This document shows positions 1 to 8,731 of a stretch of DNA of 64,000 bases, piece by piece. Both the position numbers and the translations under genes were made by a program. Location: contig UQJU01000002.1 in the NCBI GenBank assembly GCA_900541355.1, forward strand, positions 1-64,000, written 5' to 3'. The notes beneath the pieces are model-generated. The model was given only the letters and a program-made list of their open reading frames with translations. It made no database searches and was not told the origin of the DNA. The stretch comes from Candidatus Avelusimicrobium fimicolum. Lineage in GTDB: Bacteria; Elusimicrobiota; Elusimicrobia; Elusimicrobiales; Elusimicrobiaceae. Positions within the stretch are counted from its first letter, which is position 1, and every line of letters begins with the position of its first letter.

Positions 1-225
1 CAGGGTATCCCCCTGCGGGCCGCACCTTGCAGGCCACCAGTTCAGGATGACCTCTTGTAATAACGACAGATCCCCGACTAAAACACTCGGGGATGACAAA
101 ATAATACCCCCCCCAGTTTTTTTGAAAGAACGCCCCGACTAAACACTCGGGGATGACGAAACAGAAAAACCTAGAATTTTAATTTTCTCCCCGCAGGATA
201 ACCGCCTTATTTAATCAAACTTTTT
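1..225. repeat. Non-coding tail with two dispersed hairpin repeats
   Basis: No gene is visible here. Two copies of the dispersed palindrome of this genome are present. At about 70-93 the arms ATCCCCGA and TCGGGGAT enclose a short loop, followed by the typical ATGAC right boundary. At about 133-152 the arms are CCCCGA and TCGGGG. Bases 40-54 look like the right half of a third copy (TTCAGGATGACC). They sit downstream of the minus-strand diguanylate cyclase gene and may act as weak transcription ends, but no U-tract follows them. Confidence 0.6.
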
Positions 226-1767
226 TTAGCGCATTTGGGAGCCACGGGCATTATCCGCGCCGTCGCCCGTCTGTGCCACTTGGTCGGCTACTTCGCGGTA
301 CACCGCAAAACTGCCGCGCCCGTTCTGCTTGACCACATACAGGGCTTTGTCGGCTTTTTCCAAAAGGGCTTCCGACGTTTCCCCGTCAAACGGAAAACAG
401 GAAATGCCTTGGCTGATACTCAAATGGACGGCTTTTCCGTCTGTATAGCGGTCCGGTAGCGTGATAGCGCAAATGCGCTCTTTTAAGCGTTTGGCAATAA
501 TTTTGGCTTCTTCGCTATTTGTGCGCGGAAGCATAACCACCATTTCATCCCCGCCGAAGCGGCAAGGCACGTCCGTTTGGCGCAGGCTGGTGCGAATCAC
601 CCGGCTGACCTCTTTTAAGGCCCAATCGCCGATTTGGTGTCCGTAGCCGTCATTAATTTGCTTGAACCAGTCAATATCCATAATAATCAGGCACATCGTC
701 AAATCAAAGCGTTTGGAGCGGTAAATTTCCTCGGCAAATTTTTCATTAAAATAACGGCGGACCGGCAGTTTGGTCAGTTCGTCGTAATTGGACAGTTCCT
801 GTACGCGCTCAAACAGGCGGGCGTTGTCAATCGTCAACGCCATTTGGGTAGCAAACTGCTGTAAAGAAATAAAGTCCAAATACCCTACTTTGCGGCGCGA
901 TAAAATATTGTCAAACGCCAAAAAGCCCACCTTGGTACGCTGGACTTTAAGCGGAATATAAATAATACTGCGGGTGGAGCGGTAAGTGGCGGCAGAGTCA
1001 AAAACCTCTTTGAGCAAGTTTTGCTCAGCCACCGGGAGAGAATCCCCCGCCTGTTGGGTTACCTGGCCGGAAATATCCACCCCCAAAACAGACTTTATTT
1101 TGTTACCTTCGCCGTCCGTTAAATACAACCGGACGCGGTCAAAACGAAAGTATTTTTGTACTCCCTTTAAAATCAGTTCCAAGCCGTCATTTAACCGCAG
1201 GGAGGACGCAAAAATGGTTGATAAATCATTGAGCGCGGTGGAAACATTTAAACGCTGGTTTTTGGCTTGGTCAATTTCCGTATTGCGCAAATTGTGGGAA
1301 ATTTCCTGCCCCAAGGCTTTAATTAATTCCTTTTCTTCGGGTGTAAAACCGCGGTTCTTGCGGAAGCGTTCCAGGCGCAACACTCCCACCTTTTCCTGCA
1401 TAAAACTGTGCACTTCGCCCGATTTTAATTCCACGCTGGGGCGTTGCCATTTTACCAATACATAAATAGCGGGATAACTTAAATCGGTTGTTTCGGCCTC
1501 GCCATTTTGCAAAAGTTGCTTTAAAAAAACAGGCTCGTTCAAAACGGAAATATCTTCCTGCATATCCATACAGTATTCTTTTTTGCACATCATACGCAAG
1601 GATAACAGCGCGCGCTCTTGCTGCCAATCAAAAAAGTACACGCGGTCCAATTTAAACAAGTTGCGCAAAGCGGGCAAAGCACACTCCAACAGTTCCCGCT
1701 TGTTTTGGAAAGACTGGTTCAACTGTTTGTGAAATTTATAGAGCGTATAAGATTTTTTATCAAACAT
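226..1767 (-). CDS. GAF-GAF-GGDEF diguanylate cyclase
   Basis: 513-residue protein that should make cyclic di-GMP from two GTP in the cytoplasm. Two GAF-like sensor domains are inferred at about residues 15-165 and 175-320. A GGDEF domain follows at about 325-495. The active-site loop reads GGDEM at 405-409. The metal-binding strand is at 361-366 (IIMDID). The inhibitory I-site is intact: RQTD at 396-399 lies exactly five residues before GGDEM. There is no signal peptide or membrane segment, so it is a soluble sensor. The start follows the stop of the upstream solute-binding-like gene by 4 nt, and the pair is the end of a long minus-strand operon. No EAL or HD-GYP phosphodiesterase is present in the window. 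The ligands of the GAF domains cannot be told from sequence. Confidence 0.93.
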   Translation of the reverse strand: MFDKKSYTLYKFHKQLNQSFQNKRELLECALPALRNLFKLDRVYFFDWQQERALLSLRMMCKKEYCMDMQEDISVLNEPVFLKQLLQNGEAETTDLSYPAIYVLVKWQRPSVELKSGEVHSFMQEKVGVLRLERFRKNRGFTPEEKELIKALGQEISHNLRNTEIDQAKNQRLNVSTALNDLSTIFASSLRLNDGLELILKGVQKYFRFDRVRLYLTDGEGNKIKSVLGVDISGQVTQQAGDSLPVAEQNLLKEVFDSAATYRSTRSIIYIPLKVQRTKVGFLAFDNILSRRKVGYLDFISLQQFATQMALTIDNARLFERVQELSNYDELTKLPVRRYFNEKFAEEIYRSKRFDLTMCLIIMDIDWFKQINDGYGHQIGDWALKEVSRVIRTSLRQTDVPCRFGGDEMVVMLPRTNSEEAKIIAKRLKERICAITLPDRYTDGKAVHLSISQGISCFPFDGETSEALLEKADKALYVVKQNGRGSFAVYREVADQVAQTGDGADNARGSQMR

Positions 1768-1771
1768 AGCG

Positions 1772-2977
1772 CTATGCCTCGTAAATGGACAACAAATATT
1801 CTATTTCTTTGGCGGTCAAGTCCAAGTCCCTATCCAAGGCGGCCTGGCTGAAACGGCCCTCTACAATCTGCGTGGCGCACACGGCCAGCACGCGCTTTAA
1901 AATTTCCATAACCGTACCCGTAATGGTGATATTGGGCAAGGTGCGCGCAGAGGACAAAATATTGCTGTATGTGCTTAACCGCTGGGTGGAAGAAAAAATA
2001 AACTGCTCAAAGGCATCTTCAAACGCAGGGAAGGCATCTATCTTAGAAGCATATTGCAGTTGGACATCCGGCCGGGCGCAGAATTTAATAAATTTTAAGG
2101 CGTTCTTTTTTTCCTGCGATTGGGTGTTGATAAATAAGTTCATCCCGGATAAATAGGAAAAATACATATCGCCCGTCGTAGGCACCGGGAGCGTGCGCAC
2201 GCGGATACCGCGCCGGGCATTAAAGGTGCTGACACCCTGTTTGCGGGAAATCATCATACTGGCCTTGCCGGAAACAACCGTACCTAAGGAGCCGCGCTCT
2301 CGCAAAATGGGCATATAGTTTTTAAGGGCTAAATTGATATAATCACGGATACCCTCTTTAAATGCTTTGGTACCTACTAATGTCGTGCCGCGGTCGGCGG
2401 ATAATATATCCGAACCGCGCCCCCACACGCACGGCAGGGCATTACGCATAGAAAGAGAACCGCGCCAATCGCTGTTTTGCATCGGGTAATAACCGGGAAC
2501 GTCTTTAAACTGCTCGCGCAAGGCTTCGCAGGTACGCAAAAGTCCGTCCCAAGTGGCCAGGTCTTGCTCCGGTTTAGAAGTTACCAATTTTAAATGGTCT
2601 GCCCGGTAGTGCAGGGCACTTAAATCAAACCACCACGGATACGAATAAATATCCTTGGTGCCCGGTTGGTAACAATGCGCTTTGAGCGGAACCAGACAGT
2701 TAGCCAACGAAAGGCCGGGGTCCAATTCCGACAAGTTTTCCGCTACCCCTTCGCGCACCAAAAGGGCGGTCCAGTAATGCGGGATTTGAATCAAATCCGG
2801 GACTTCTTCCTCGTGGGTGGGATGCTTGATAGTAAACATACGCCGCCAAAGCACGTTGCGCGTGAATACGCGCATCGTAACATCTACGGACGGATTTTCT
2901 TTTTTAAAAAGAGAAATAAACGAAGCGTAAACGTCTTTGCTTTTATCGCCCGCATCGGGCATTACCCACAAAATCAT
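1772..2977 (-). CDS. Solute-binding-protein-like protein lacking a signal peptide
   Basis: 401 residues resembling family 1 extracellular solute-binding proteins (sugar-type, two-lobed periplasmic fold). The first strand ILWVMPDAG begins at residue 2. Hinge-like segments such as PDLIQIPHYW and SGKASMMISRKQG follow, with the usual helical C-terminal part (LKFIKFCARPDVQLQYAS). No signal peptide or lipobox precedes the domain. A good ribosome site (AAGGAG, 5-6 nt before ATG) fixes this start, so the missing signal peptide is not an annotation error. No ABC permease or ATPase gene is nearby. The next gene, 4 nt downstream, is a diguanylate cyclase with GAF domains. The inference is that this is a cytoplasmic ligand-binding partner of the cyclase rather than a transport protein. 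The ligand is unknown. Confidence 0.8.
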   Translation of the reverse strand: MILWVMPDAGDKSKDVYASFISLFKKENPSVDVTMRVFTRNVLWRRMFTIKHPTHEEEVPDLIQIPHYWTALLVREGVAENLSELDPGLSLANCLVPLKAHCYQPGTKDIYSYPWWFDLSALHYRADHLKLVTSKPEQDLATWDGLLRTCEALREQFKDVPGYYPMQNSDWRGSLSMRNALPCVWGRGSDILSADRGTTLVGTKAFKEGIRDYINLALKNYMPILRERGSLGTVVSGKASMMISRKQGVSTFNARRGIRVRTLPVPTTGDMYFSYLSGMNLFINTQSQEKKNALKFIKFCARPDVQLQYASKIDAFPAFEDAFEQFIFSSTQRLSTYSNILSSARTLPNITITGTVMEILKRVLAVCATQIVEGRFSQAALDRDLDLTAKEIEYLLSIYEA

Positions 2978-2991
2978 TTGGACTCCTTACA

Positions 2992-4011
2992 CTAATCCCA
3001 ACTGCGAACCTTCATATTGGGATTAATGTCTATATTCTTTTTAACCGGTCTGCCGGTATTCTCGGCGTGTTCCAATTTTTTATAAGCGGCCAAAGCAATC
3101 ATAGCGGCATTGTCCGAAGATAATTTGCGCTCCACAAAGTGAACTTCTATACCGGCCTTTTGCGCCTGCTCTTGCATCTTTTCGCGCAGGAGCGAGTTCG
3201 CCGCCACCCCGCCGCCGACAGCAATATGTTTTACCTTATATTTTTTGGCGGCTAAAAGTGTTTTGGTTACCAAAGTTTCCACCATTGCCTCTTCAAAACT
3301 GGCACACACATCGGGTATAGAAAAATCTTTATGGTCGCGCAGATAATAACTGACGGCCGTTTTGATACCGCTGAACGAAAACTCCCACGTTCCCGGCAAC
3401 AGCGGCCGCGGGAAATGAATAGCATCCCGCTTGCCCGAAAGTGCCTGCTTGGATACCTGCGGCCCGCCCGGATAAGCAAGCCCTAACAACTTGGCTACTT
3501 TATCAAAGGCTTCGCCTGCGGCATCGTCGCGCGTTTTACCGAGCACTTTATAATCGCCGTAATTTTTAACGTACCATAATTCCGTATGCCCGCCGGAAAC
3601 CACCAAAGCAATTAACGGAAATTGCAATTTATTTTTGGCTTCGCTTCCTTCAAAATCGCAAGCAAAAATATGCCCTTCCAAGTGGTTTATTCCTATTATA
3701 GGCACTTTTTTAAATTTTGCAAGTGTTTCCGCCGCCACGCGCCCCACCATTAAGCCGCCGGGCAGACCGGGGCCGCTGGCAAAGGCTACATAATCAATCG
3801 GGTGGTTTTGCAAGGCTTCACCGATAACGGTGGCAATTTTGGCGGCGTGGGCGCGGCTGGCCAGTTCCGGCACGACTCCGTGGTATTTTTTATGCTCATC
3901 AATCTGGGAATAAATGACATTGGATAAAATCTCTTTCCCCCCTTTTAAAAGGGCGGCGGAGGTTTCATCACAAGTGGATTCAATACCTAAAATTGTAAAA
4001 TCTTTCTTCAT
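2992..4011 (-). CDS. tsaD: tRNA N6-threonylcarbamoyladenosine transferase TsaD
   Basis: 339 residues, the usual length. It transfers the threonylcarbamoyl group from TC-AMP to A37 of ANN-decoding tRNAs, working with TsaB and TsaE. Visible motifs are the N-terminal ATPase-fold strand ILGIESTCDETSAA, the metal-binding HLEGH at about residues 110-114, and the phosphate-binding loops ALVVSGGHTEL and AVGGGVAANS. The start overlaps the ctpA stop by 4 nt (ATGA), so translation is probably coupled. The other members of the pathway also lie in this window: TsaC at 38714, TsaB at 47208 and TsaE at 47882. None is adjacent to this gene. Confidence 0.97.
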   Translation of the reverse strand: MKKDFTILGIESTCDETSAALLKGGKEILSNVIYSQIDEHKKYHGVVPELASRAHAAKIATVIGEALQNHPIDYVAFASGPGLPGGLMVGRVAAETLAKFKKVPIIGINHLEGHIFACDFEGSEAKNKLQFPLIALVVSGGHTELWYVKNYGDYKVLGKTRDDAAGEAFDKVAKLLGLAYPGGPQVSKQALSGKRDAIHFPRPLLPGTWEFSFSGIKTAVSYYLRDHKDFSIPDVCASFEEAMVETLVTKTLLAAKKYKVKHIAVGGGVAANSLLREKMQEQAQKAGIEVHFVERKLSSDNAAMIALAAYKKLEHAENTGRPVKKNIDINPNMKVRSWD

Positions 4012-5393
4012 TTGGAGGCTTCCTTTTTCCCGGCTTTTTTATCGTCCGTTTTGGGGGATGCTTTTTTATCCGTTTTTTTGGCTTTACGTTCTTCGGCTGC
4101 CTTTTTAGAAGTTTCTTTGGCCTCTTCCAGGCTTACTTTGCCCGTCAAAATTTCCACCGCCTTATCCAGTACAGGGTCGGCTTCGGTAAATTTCATATCG
4201 GGCGTTTTTTGGCCGGGCGTATGCACAATATTATTATACTGCATAAATACCTTGGCTTCTTTATCCGCCGGAAAGAGCACTTCCACATCCGGCACAATGC
4301 CGCCCTCGTCAGCCTTTGTTTTATCCCGGTAATCGCGCTGGATTAAGCGGCCCGAAGGAGTGTAATAATGCGCAATCGTTAAACGCAAACCCGCCCCGCC
4401 GGAAAGAGGCATCACCTGCTGGACACTAGCCTTACCGAAGGTGCGCTGCCCTACGACAAATGCCCGTCCGTTATCTTGCAACGCGCCTGAAACAATTTCG
4501 CTCGCGCTGGCAGAGCCTTGGTTTACCAGCACCGCCAGCGGAATATCCGGATAATCCGGGCGGGCAGAAGTTTTAAATTCCTGGTAATAATCAGGTTTGC
4601 GCCCTTGGGTATAGACAATCATTTCATCCTGTGCCAAAAAGAGTTTAGCAATATCCACCGCACCTGTTAATAAACCTCCGGGGTTAAAACGCAAGTCCAA
4701 TACCAAAGAGGTCATCCCCTGTTTTTGCAATTCTTTTAATGCTTTTTTAATAGCCTCGGTGCTGTGGCCCGAAAAATCTACCAAATACACATATCCCACC
4801 TTGCCCGGCAGCATACGGGAATACACCACTTCGGGCACGATTTTTTCACGCTTAAATTTAAAGTCCGGCAAATTTGTATATTCGCCTTTATCGTTTTTAC
4901 GGCTAATGGTGATTTTTACTTTGCTGCCCACAGGCCCGCGCATCAATTCCACGGCTTCGTCCAAGGGCATATTTTTTACATCTTTATCATCCACCGCCAC
5001 AATGCGGTCGCCCGGCATTACCCCGGCCTTAAAGGCGGGCGTGCCCGGCATAGGCGTCATTATCGTAATAAAGCCGTCCACTTTTTGCAAGCGGATACCC
5101 AAACCGCCGAAATCGCCGCGGGTATCATTTTTGAGTTCCTTATAATCTTTCGGGTCCAGATATTGCGAAAAATCGTCCAATTCTCCCACCACTCCCTTAA
5201 TCGCGCCGGAGACCAGTTTGTCCGTATCGGTAACTTCTACATAGTTTTCCTTCACATATTCCAACACATCCACCAAGGTACGCAGTTGCTTTAAACTGTT
5301 ATCCGCCGCAGCATATGCGTACGGAAACAGCGTTCCCATAAAAAACAACACGCCCCCCAAAACAGCGTAACGATTTAATTTTTTTGATTTCAT
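4008..5393 (-). CDS. Carboxy-terminal processing protease (S41)
   Basis: 461 residues. An N-terminal signal sequence (about 1-30, ending AYAAA) exports it to the periplasm. A PDZ domain follows at about 95-165 (GGLGIRLQ, PAFKAGVMPGDRI). The S41 protease core has the Ser-Lys dyad: Ser296 in NQGSASASE and Lys321 in RTFGKASVQ, with the family's 25-residue spacing. The C-terminal 40 residues are Lys/Asp/Ala-rich and low in complexity. Such proteases trim envelope proteins and often process peptidoglycan hydrolases. Its position directly after the EnvC-like gene (16 nt gap) fits a role in controlling the FtsX-EnvC cell-wall hydrolase activator, but that is inferred from context only. Confidence 0.95.
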   Translation of the reverse strand: MKSKKLNRYAVLGGVLFFMGTLFPYAYAAADNSLKQLRTLVDVLEYVKENYVEVTDTDKLVSGAIKGVVGELDDFSQYLDPKDYKELKNDTRGDFGGLGIRLQKVDGFITIMTPMPGTPAFKAGVMPGDRIVAVDDKDVKNMPLDEAVELMRGPVGSKVKITISRKNDKGEYTNLPDFKFKREKIVPEVVYSRMLPGKVGYVYLVDFSGHSTEAIKKALKELQKQGMTSLVLDLRFNPGGLLTGAVDIAKLFLAQDEMIVYTQGRKPDYYQEFKTSARPDYPDIPLAVLVNQGSASASEIVSGALQDNGRAFVVGQRTFGKASVQQVMPLSGGAGLRLTIAHYYTPSGRLIQRDYRDKTKADEGGIVPDVEVLFPADKEAKVFMQYNNIVHTPGQKTPDMKFTEADPVLDKAVEILTGKVSLEEAKETSKKAAEERKAKKTDKKASPKTDDKKAGKKEASK

Positions 5394-5409
5394 ATTTTCC
5401 TCTAAATAG

Positions 5410-6579
5410 TTATTTCAGCCACTCCTGCGGATTTACCGCGGTAGTGCCTTGGCGGATTTCAAAATACACCGCACTCTTGCCCGTGCCGGAGGAGGACTGC
5501 GTGTCCTGCCCCGCCGTGCCGATTACGCCCTGCACCGGGAGTTTATCCCCCACAGAGGCGCTGATTTCCTTCAAAAATCCGTAAATAGTAAAGAATCCTT
5601 TGTTATGGTCCACAATTACCACATTACCATACGAGCGGAACGGCCCGGCATAAATTACGCTCCCCTCGGCGGCTGTGCGGACAGGTTCACCCGCCTTGGC
5701 GGAAATTTTGATACCGTCGCGGAAAATCCAAGTATTCAAATCGGCACGGTATTCTTTACCGAATTTGCTGATAACCGTACCTGCCACCGGCCAGGGCAAA
5801 GAGTGGCGCGAAGCATCTATGCGCGGCCTGGTTGACGATTTTTTAACCGGTGTTTTGGAAGCGGCGGCCTTTTTGGCGTCTGCCGCTTTACGCTTACGCT
5901 CAAACGAGGCAAGTAAATTATTGAGTTCCGCCGCGGATTTATTCAGTTCGTTTATTTCTTTGCGCACGGCATCAGCCTTGCGCTGGGTAACATCTAAATC
6001 CTTTTTCTTTTTATTAAACGATTGCGAAATGACGGCCTGTTCTTGCTTAATTTGGGAACTTTGTGCCATTAATTTTTTATTGCGCTCCTCAAACGAATGC
6101 AACCGCTCCTTGGCTTCTTTATTTTCCTTTTTCAATTCGGCGGCAAAGGCGGCCTTGTGCGTAACCATACGATCCACAAAAATATCCTGCTCCAAACTGT
6201 ACCCGCCCGGGCAAGCCGCGCAAAGGGGGGTAAAATAATATTGGGTCAATTCCTCTTGCACCACTCCTTGCCACATAGGCATACTGCGCTCTAACGCGGC
6301 GCGCTTGTCCTCAATAGACAGCAAATTTTGCTCCACATAGGTAATATCGGACTCCACTTTATTTTTACGCTGTTCGGCGCGCGCTTTTTGGTTCTCCAAA
6401 GCAGAAATTTCCTGTGAAATCTGTTGGGCCTGCTTGCGGTACTTTTGCAATTCCCGTTCTTTCGCAGCCGCCGCATTTTTCAATTTTTCCAACTCCTGCT
6501 TACGCCGGGCAGCCTCGTCGCAATAAAGCGGCGAAGCAAACACCACGAGAGCCAATAAAACGCTTAAAATTTTTGCCAT
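5410..6579 (-). CDS. EnvC-like murein hydrolase activator with degenerate M23/LytM domain
   Basis: 389 residues: a signal peptide (about 1-20), a long coiled coil (about 20-240, rich in K/E/Q heptads), a basic linker and a C-terminal LytM fold (about 262-389). The metal ligands of active M23 peptidases are missing. The HxGxD motif is replaced by RDGIKI. The HxH region is replaced by YFEIR. Only the DHNKG/YG segment resembles the family. This is the pattern of EnvC and NlpD, which activate amidases rather than cut peptidoglycan. It overlaps the upstream ftsX by 16 nt, matching the known FtsX-EnvC partnership in which FtsX recruits EnvC at the division site. The amidase it would activate is not in this window. 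Confidence 0.9.
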   Translation of the reverse strand: MAKILSVLLALVVFASPLYCDEAARRKQELEKLKNAAAAKERELQKYRKQAQQISQEISALENQKARAEQRKNKVESDITYVEQNLLSIEDKRAALERSMPMWQGVVQEELTQYYFTPLCAACPGGYSLEQDIFVDRMVTHKAAFAAELKKENKEAKERLHSFEERNKKLMAQSSQIKQEQAVISQSFNKKKKDLDVTQRKADAVRKEINELNKSAAELNNLLASFERKRKAADAKKAAASKTPVKKSSTRPRIDASRHSLPWPVAGTVISKFGKEYRADLNTWIFRDGIKISAKAGEPVRTAAEGSVIYAGPFRSYGNVVIVDHNKGFFTIYGFLKEISASVGDKLPVQGVIGTAGQDTQSSSGTGKSAVYFEIRQGTTAVNPQEWLK

Positions 6580-7349
6580 TTAGATAACGTCCACCCGAAA
6601 AGCCCGCAAAAGGCAAGTAGCAACAACTGCCGTCCAACCGAGGTAAACTGGCTGGCGGCTTCGTACAAAAAGCCCGTAGGATATACGAGCACCGCAAAAA
6701 ACAGACAGGAAGCCAGCCCGGCCAAAACGCCGGAAACGGCTCCGCCAAAAAAGTGCGCACGCGGCCCGGCCGACGGATAGGCCTCCACCAAAAACATAAA
6801 GGCCAAAAATAATAAGAGCGCAAAAACCACAGCCAAATTTAACAACTTGGCGCACAAGCCCACATAAAAGAGCAACTGTGCGTGCTGTGAATTATAATGC
6901 GGTGTTAAAAACGGATATTCCGCCGATAAATTATCCGCAAACGGACGAATATTGTTAATGGCCTTGTAACTTAAACGCAATTCGTAATAAGCGGGCATTT
7001 TGTTTTTGCCCATTAAAAGCATCGCATCAGCCAGTTGCGGGTTTTGGCGGCGGACCTCCGCCAAGGCATCCTGCGGGGAGAACAATTGTACATCAGTGAT
7101 ATCCTCTTTTTGGTTTAAGGAGTCTCCCGTCTCCGCCAGTTTTGCATTATCCGGCGTGCCGTTGACGGTTAAAATCATTTTAAACGAGCGGTTTAATGCT
7201 TGGTAATAAGTATCCAACCGCATATTTATAAACACCGCCGTTTGCAACAAAACAGCCACCGCAAACACCAGCAAAAACAGTCTGCGGTGCAGGTGAAAAA
7301 GGTGCTTGGGAACTTTAACCGTTTTCGGCTCTTCCAAAAATTCTTCCAT
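6564..7349 (-). CDS. ftsX: Cell division permease-like protein FtsX
   Basis: 261 residues with the FtsX layout. A short cytoplasmic N-terminus and first membrane helix (about 25-43) are followed by a periplasmic domain (about 45-160, with the TVNGTPDNAK and DITDVQLFSPQDAL segments). Three more helices lie at about 162-185, 200-225 and 235-255. In other bacteria FtsX forms an ABC-like complex with the ATPase FtsE and drives EnvC-type activators. Here the envC-like gene follows directly with a 16-nt overlap, but ftsE is not adjacent: the upstream neighbour is alkaline phosphatase. The cytoplasmic start is fixed by a 3-nt gap to that gene. The family call rests on topology, weak N-terminal similarity and the EnvC neighbour. 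Confidence 0.82.
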   Translation of the reverse strand: MEEFLEEPKTVKVPKHLFHLHRRLFLLVFAVAVLLQTAVFINMRLDTYYQALNRSFKMILTVNGTPDNAKLAETGDSLNQKEDITDVQLFSPQDALAEVRRQNPQLADAMLLMGKNKMPAYYELRLSYKAINNIRPFADNLSAEYPFLTPHYNSQHAQLLFYVGLCAKLLNLAVVFALLLFLAFMFLVEAYPSAGPRAHFFGGAVSGVLAGLASCLFFAVLVYPTGFLYEAASQFTSVGRQLLLLAFCGLFGWTLSKWQKF

Positions 7350-7352
7350 ATT

Positions 7353-8723
7353 TTACCACCCCAAGGCCGCCTTCATACGCGGCAAAATTTCCGTATTGTG
7401 GTACAGGCCGGAAAACTCATCGGCCTCCTCGCCATAGGCTACGCTTAACAATGGCAAAGACGAGTGGGACGGAGTGGCCCAAACAATGCCGCGCTCCTCG
7501 TCCAACTGTTTAAAAAGGCCGTCCAAATCCGCCGGGTTTTTAAAGCCGGAAATATCCACCGGATAACCCAAAGCGGCAGTTAATTGTCCCTGCAAAAAAG
7601 CCGGGGTTAATGTAGCGGCTGGCAGTTTTTTCAACTCTTCTTTCAAATTATATAAACTGCGTTTTTGGAGCAGAAACTGATGATACGTTTTAAAGGAAGC
7701 ATAGTCCACATCCCCGTCGTAAAGCACCTCGCCTTGGGCAGTCTTTTCCATCACCTTTTGTTGGCCCAAATGGCGGTAAGTAAAGGCCCCCACGCCAGTA
7801 TCGTGATCGGCATTTAAGTACACCAAAGTATCGGGTGTTTTATCCGCATAGCCCAACACATAGCCTAGCAAAGTATCTAAATTTTGCATTTCCTTAAACC
7901 ACGCGCCCGCGTCGTTTGCATGGGCAGCCCAGTCAATTTTTCCGGCTTCTACCATTAAAATAAAACCGTTAGGGTTTTGGCTTAAAATTTCCACCGCCTT
8001 TTGGGTTTGCTCCGTAAGCGTGGGGATTTGAGGACGCATATACATTTCTACCGTCATCGGCAACGCTTGCTCGGCAAACAACCCCAGGACCTTGCCTGAT
8101 TTGATTTTGGACAATTCCTTTTTGTCCGTGGCAATATGGTAGCCTTTCTTTTTGGCCTGCTTTAAAAGTTTTTTATTTTCCCCTGTGGAAAAATATTTAA
8201 GTCCGCCGCCCATAATCACTTCCGGGCCGAACGCAATCATTTGGCGGGCAATATCCATTTTCTGGCGGCGGTTTTGCGTATGCGCCGTAAAGGCCGCGGG
8301 AGTAGCATCGGTAACATATGCATCCGTAACCACGCCGACGGACATTCCTTTTTCGCGCGCCATTTCCAACAAAGTTTTGGCGGTGGCGCCGTTGTAATCC
8401 TCGCCAATGACACCCGGGCGGGAGAATTTTCCCGTTGCCATTTGTGTAGCCGCGGCGGCGGAATCGGTTACCAAAGTATCATAGGTGTTATTAAAGAACA
8501 TACCCCAGGTACCGCCGTTTAACATACGCTCCAAATTGGAGGTTTTTTCAGGGTAGTCCGGCAAGTTAGCATAGCGGACGCCTTGGGTAAAAAAACCGAT
8601 GGCCTCCGGCCCCATACCGTCCCCAATCACCCAAATAAGGTTCTTTACGTCCCCGGCCCATGCAGGGCCCGCAAGTAAAACGAAAGCCAAAAGTACAAAT
8701 AAAATACGGCGAATATTTTTCAT
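7353..8723 (-). CDS. Alkaline phosphatase (PhoA superfamily)
   Basis: 456 residues with a cleavable signal peptide (about 1-23, ending AWA). It hydrolyses phosphomonoesters in the periplasm. The first metal motif IGDGMGPE is at about 33-40. The nucleophile serine lies in TDSAAAATQMATG. The later metal ligands are in WAAHANDAG, NADHDTG and the C-terminal YHNTEILP. Gene order places it between glgA and ftsX with 3-9 nt gaps, so it is expressed with the large operon rather than as a separate phosphate-starvation unit. No Pho box is evident. A good SD (TAGGAGAT) precedes the ATG. Confidence 0.94.
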   Translation of the reverse strand: MKNIRRILFVLLAFVLLAGPAWAGDVKNLIWVIGDGMGPEAIGFFTQGVRYANLPDYPEKTSNLERMLNGGTWGMFFNNTYDTLVTDSAAAATQMATGKFSRPGVIGEDYNGATAKTLLEMAREKGMSVGVVTDAYVTDATPAAFTAHTQNRRQKMDIARQMIAFGPEVIMGGGLKYFSTGENKKLLKQAKKKGYHIATDKKELSKIKSGKVLGLFAEQALPMTVEMYMRPQIPTLTEQTQKAVEILSQNPNGFILMVEAGKIDWAAHANDAGAWFKEMQNLDTLLGYVLGYADKTPDTLVYLNADHDTGVGAFTYRHLGQQKVMEKTAQGEVLYDGDVDYASFKTYHQFLLQKRSLYNLKEELKKLPAATLTPAFLQGQLTAALGYPVDISGFKNPADLDGLFKQLDEERGIVWATPSHSSLPLLSVAYGEEADEFSGLYHNTEILPRMKAALGW

Positions 8724-8731
8724 TTTATCTC

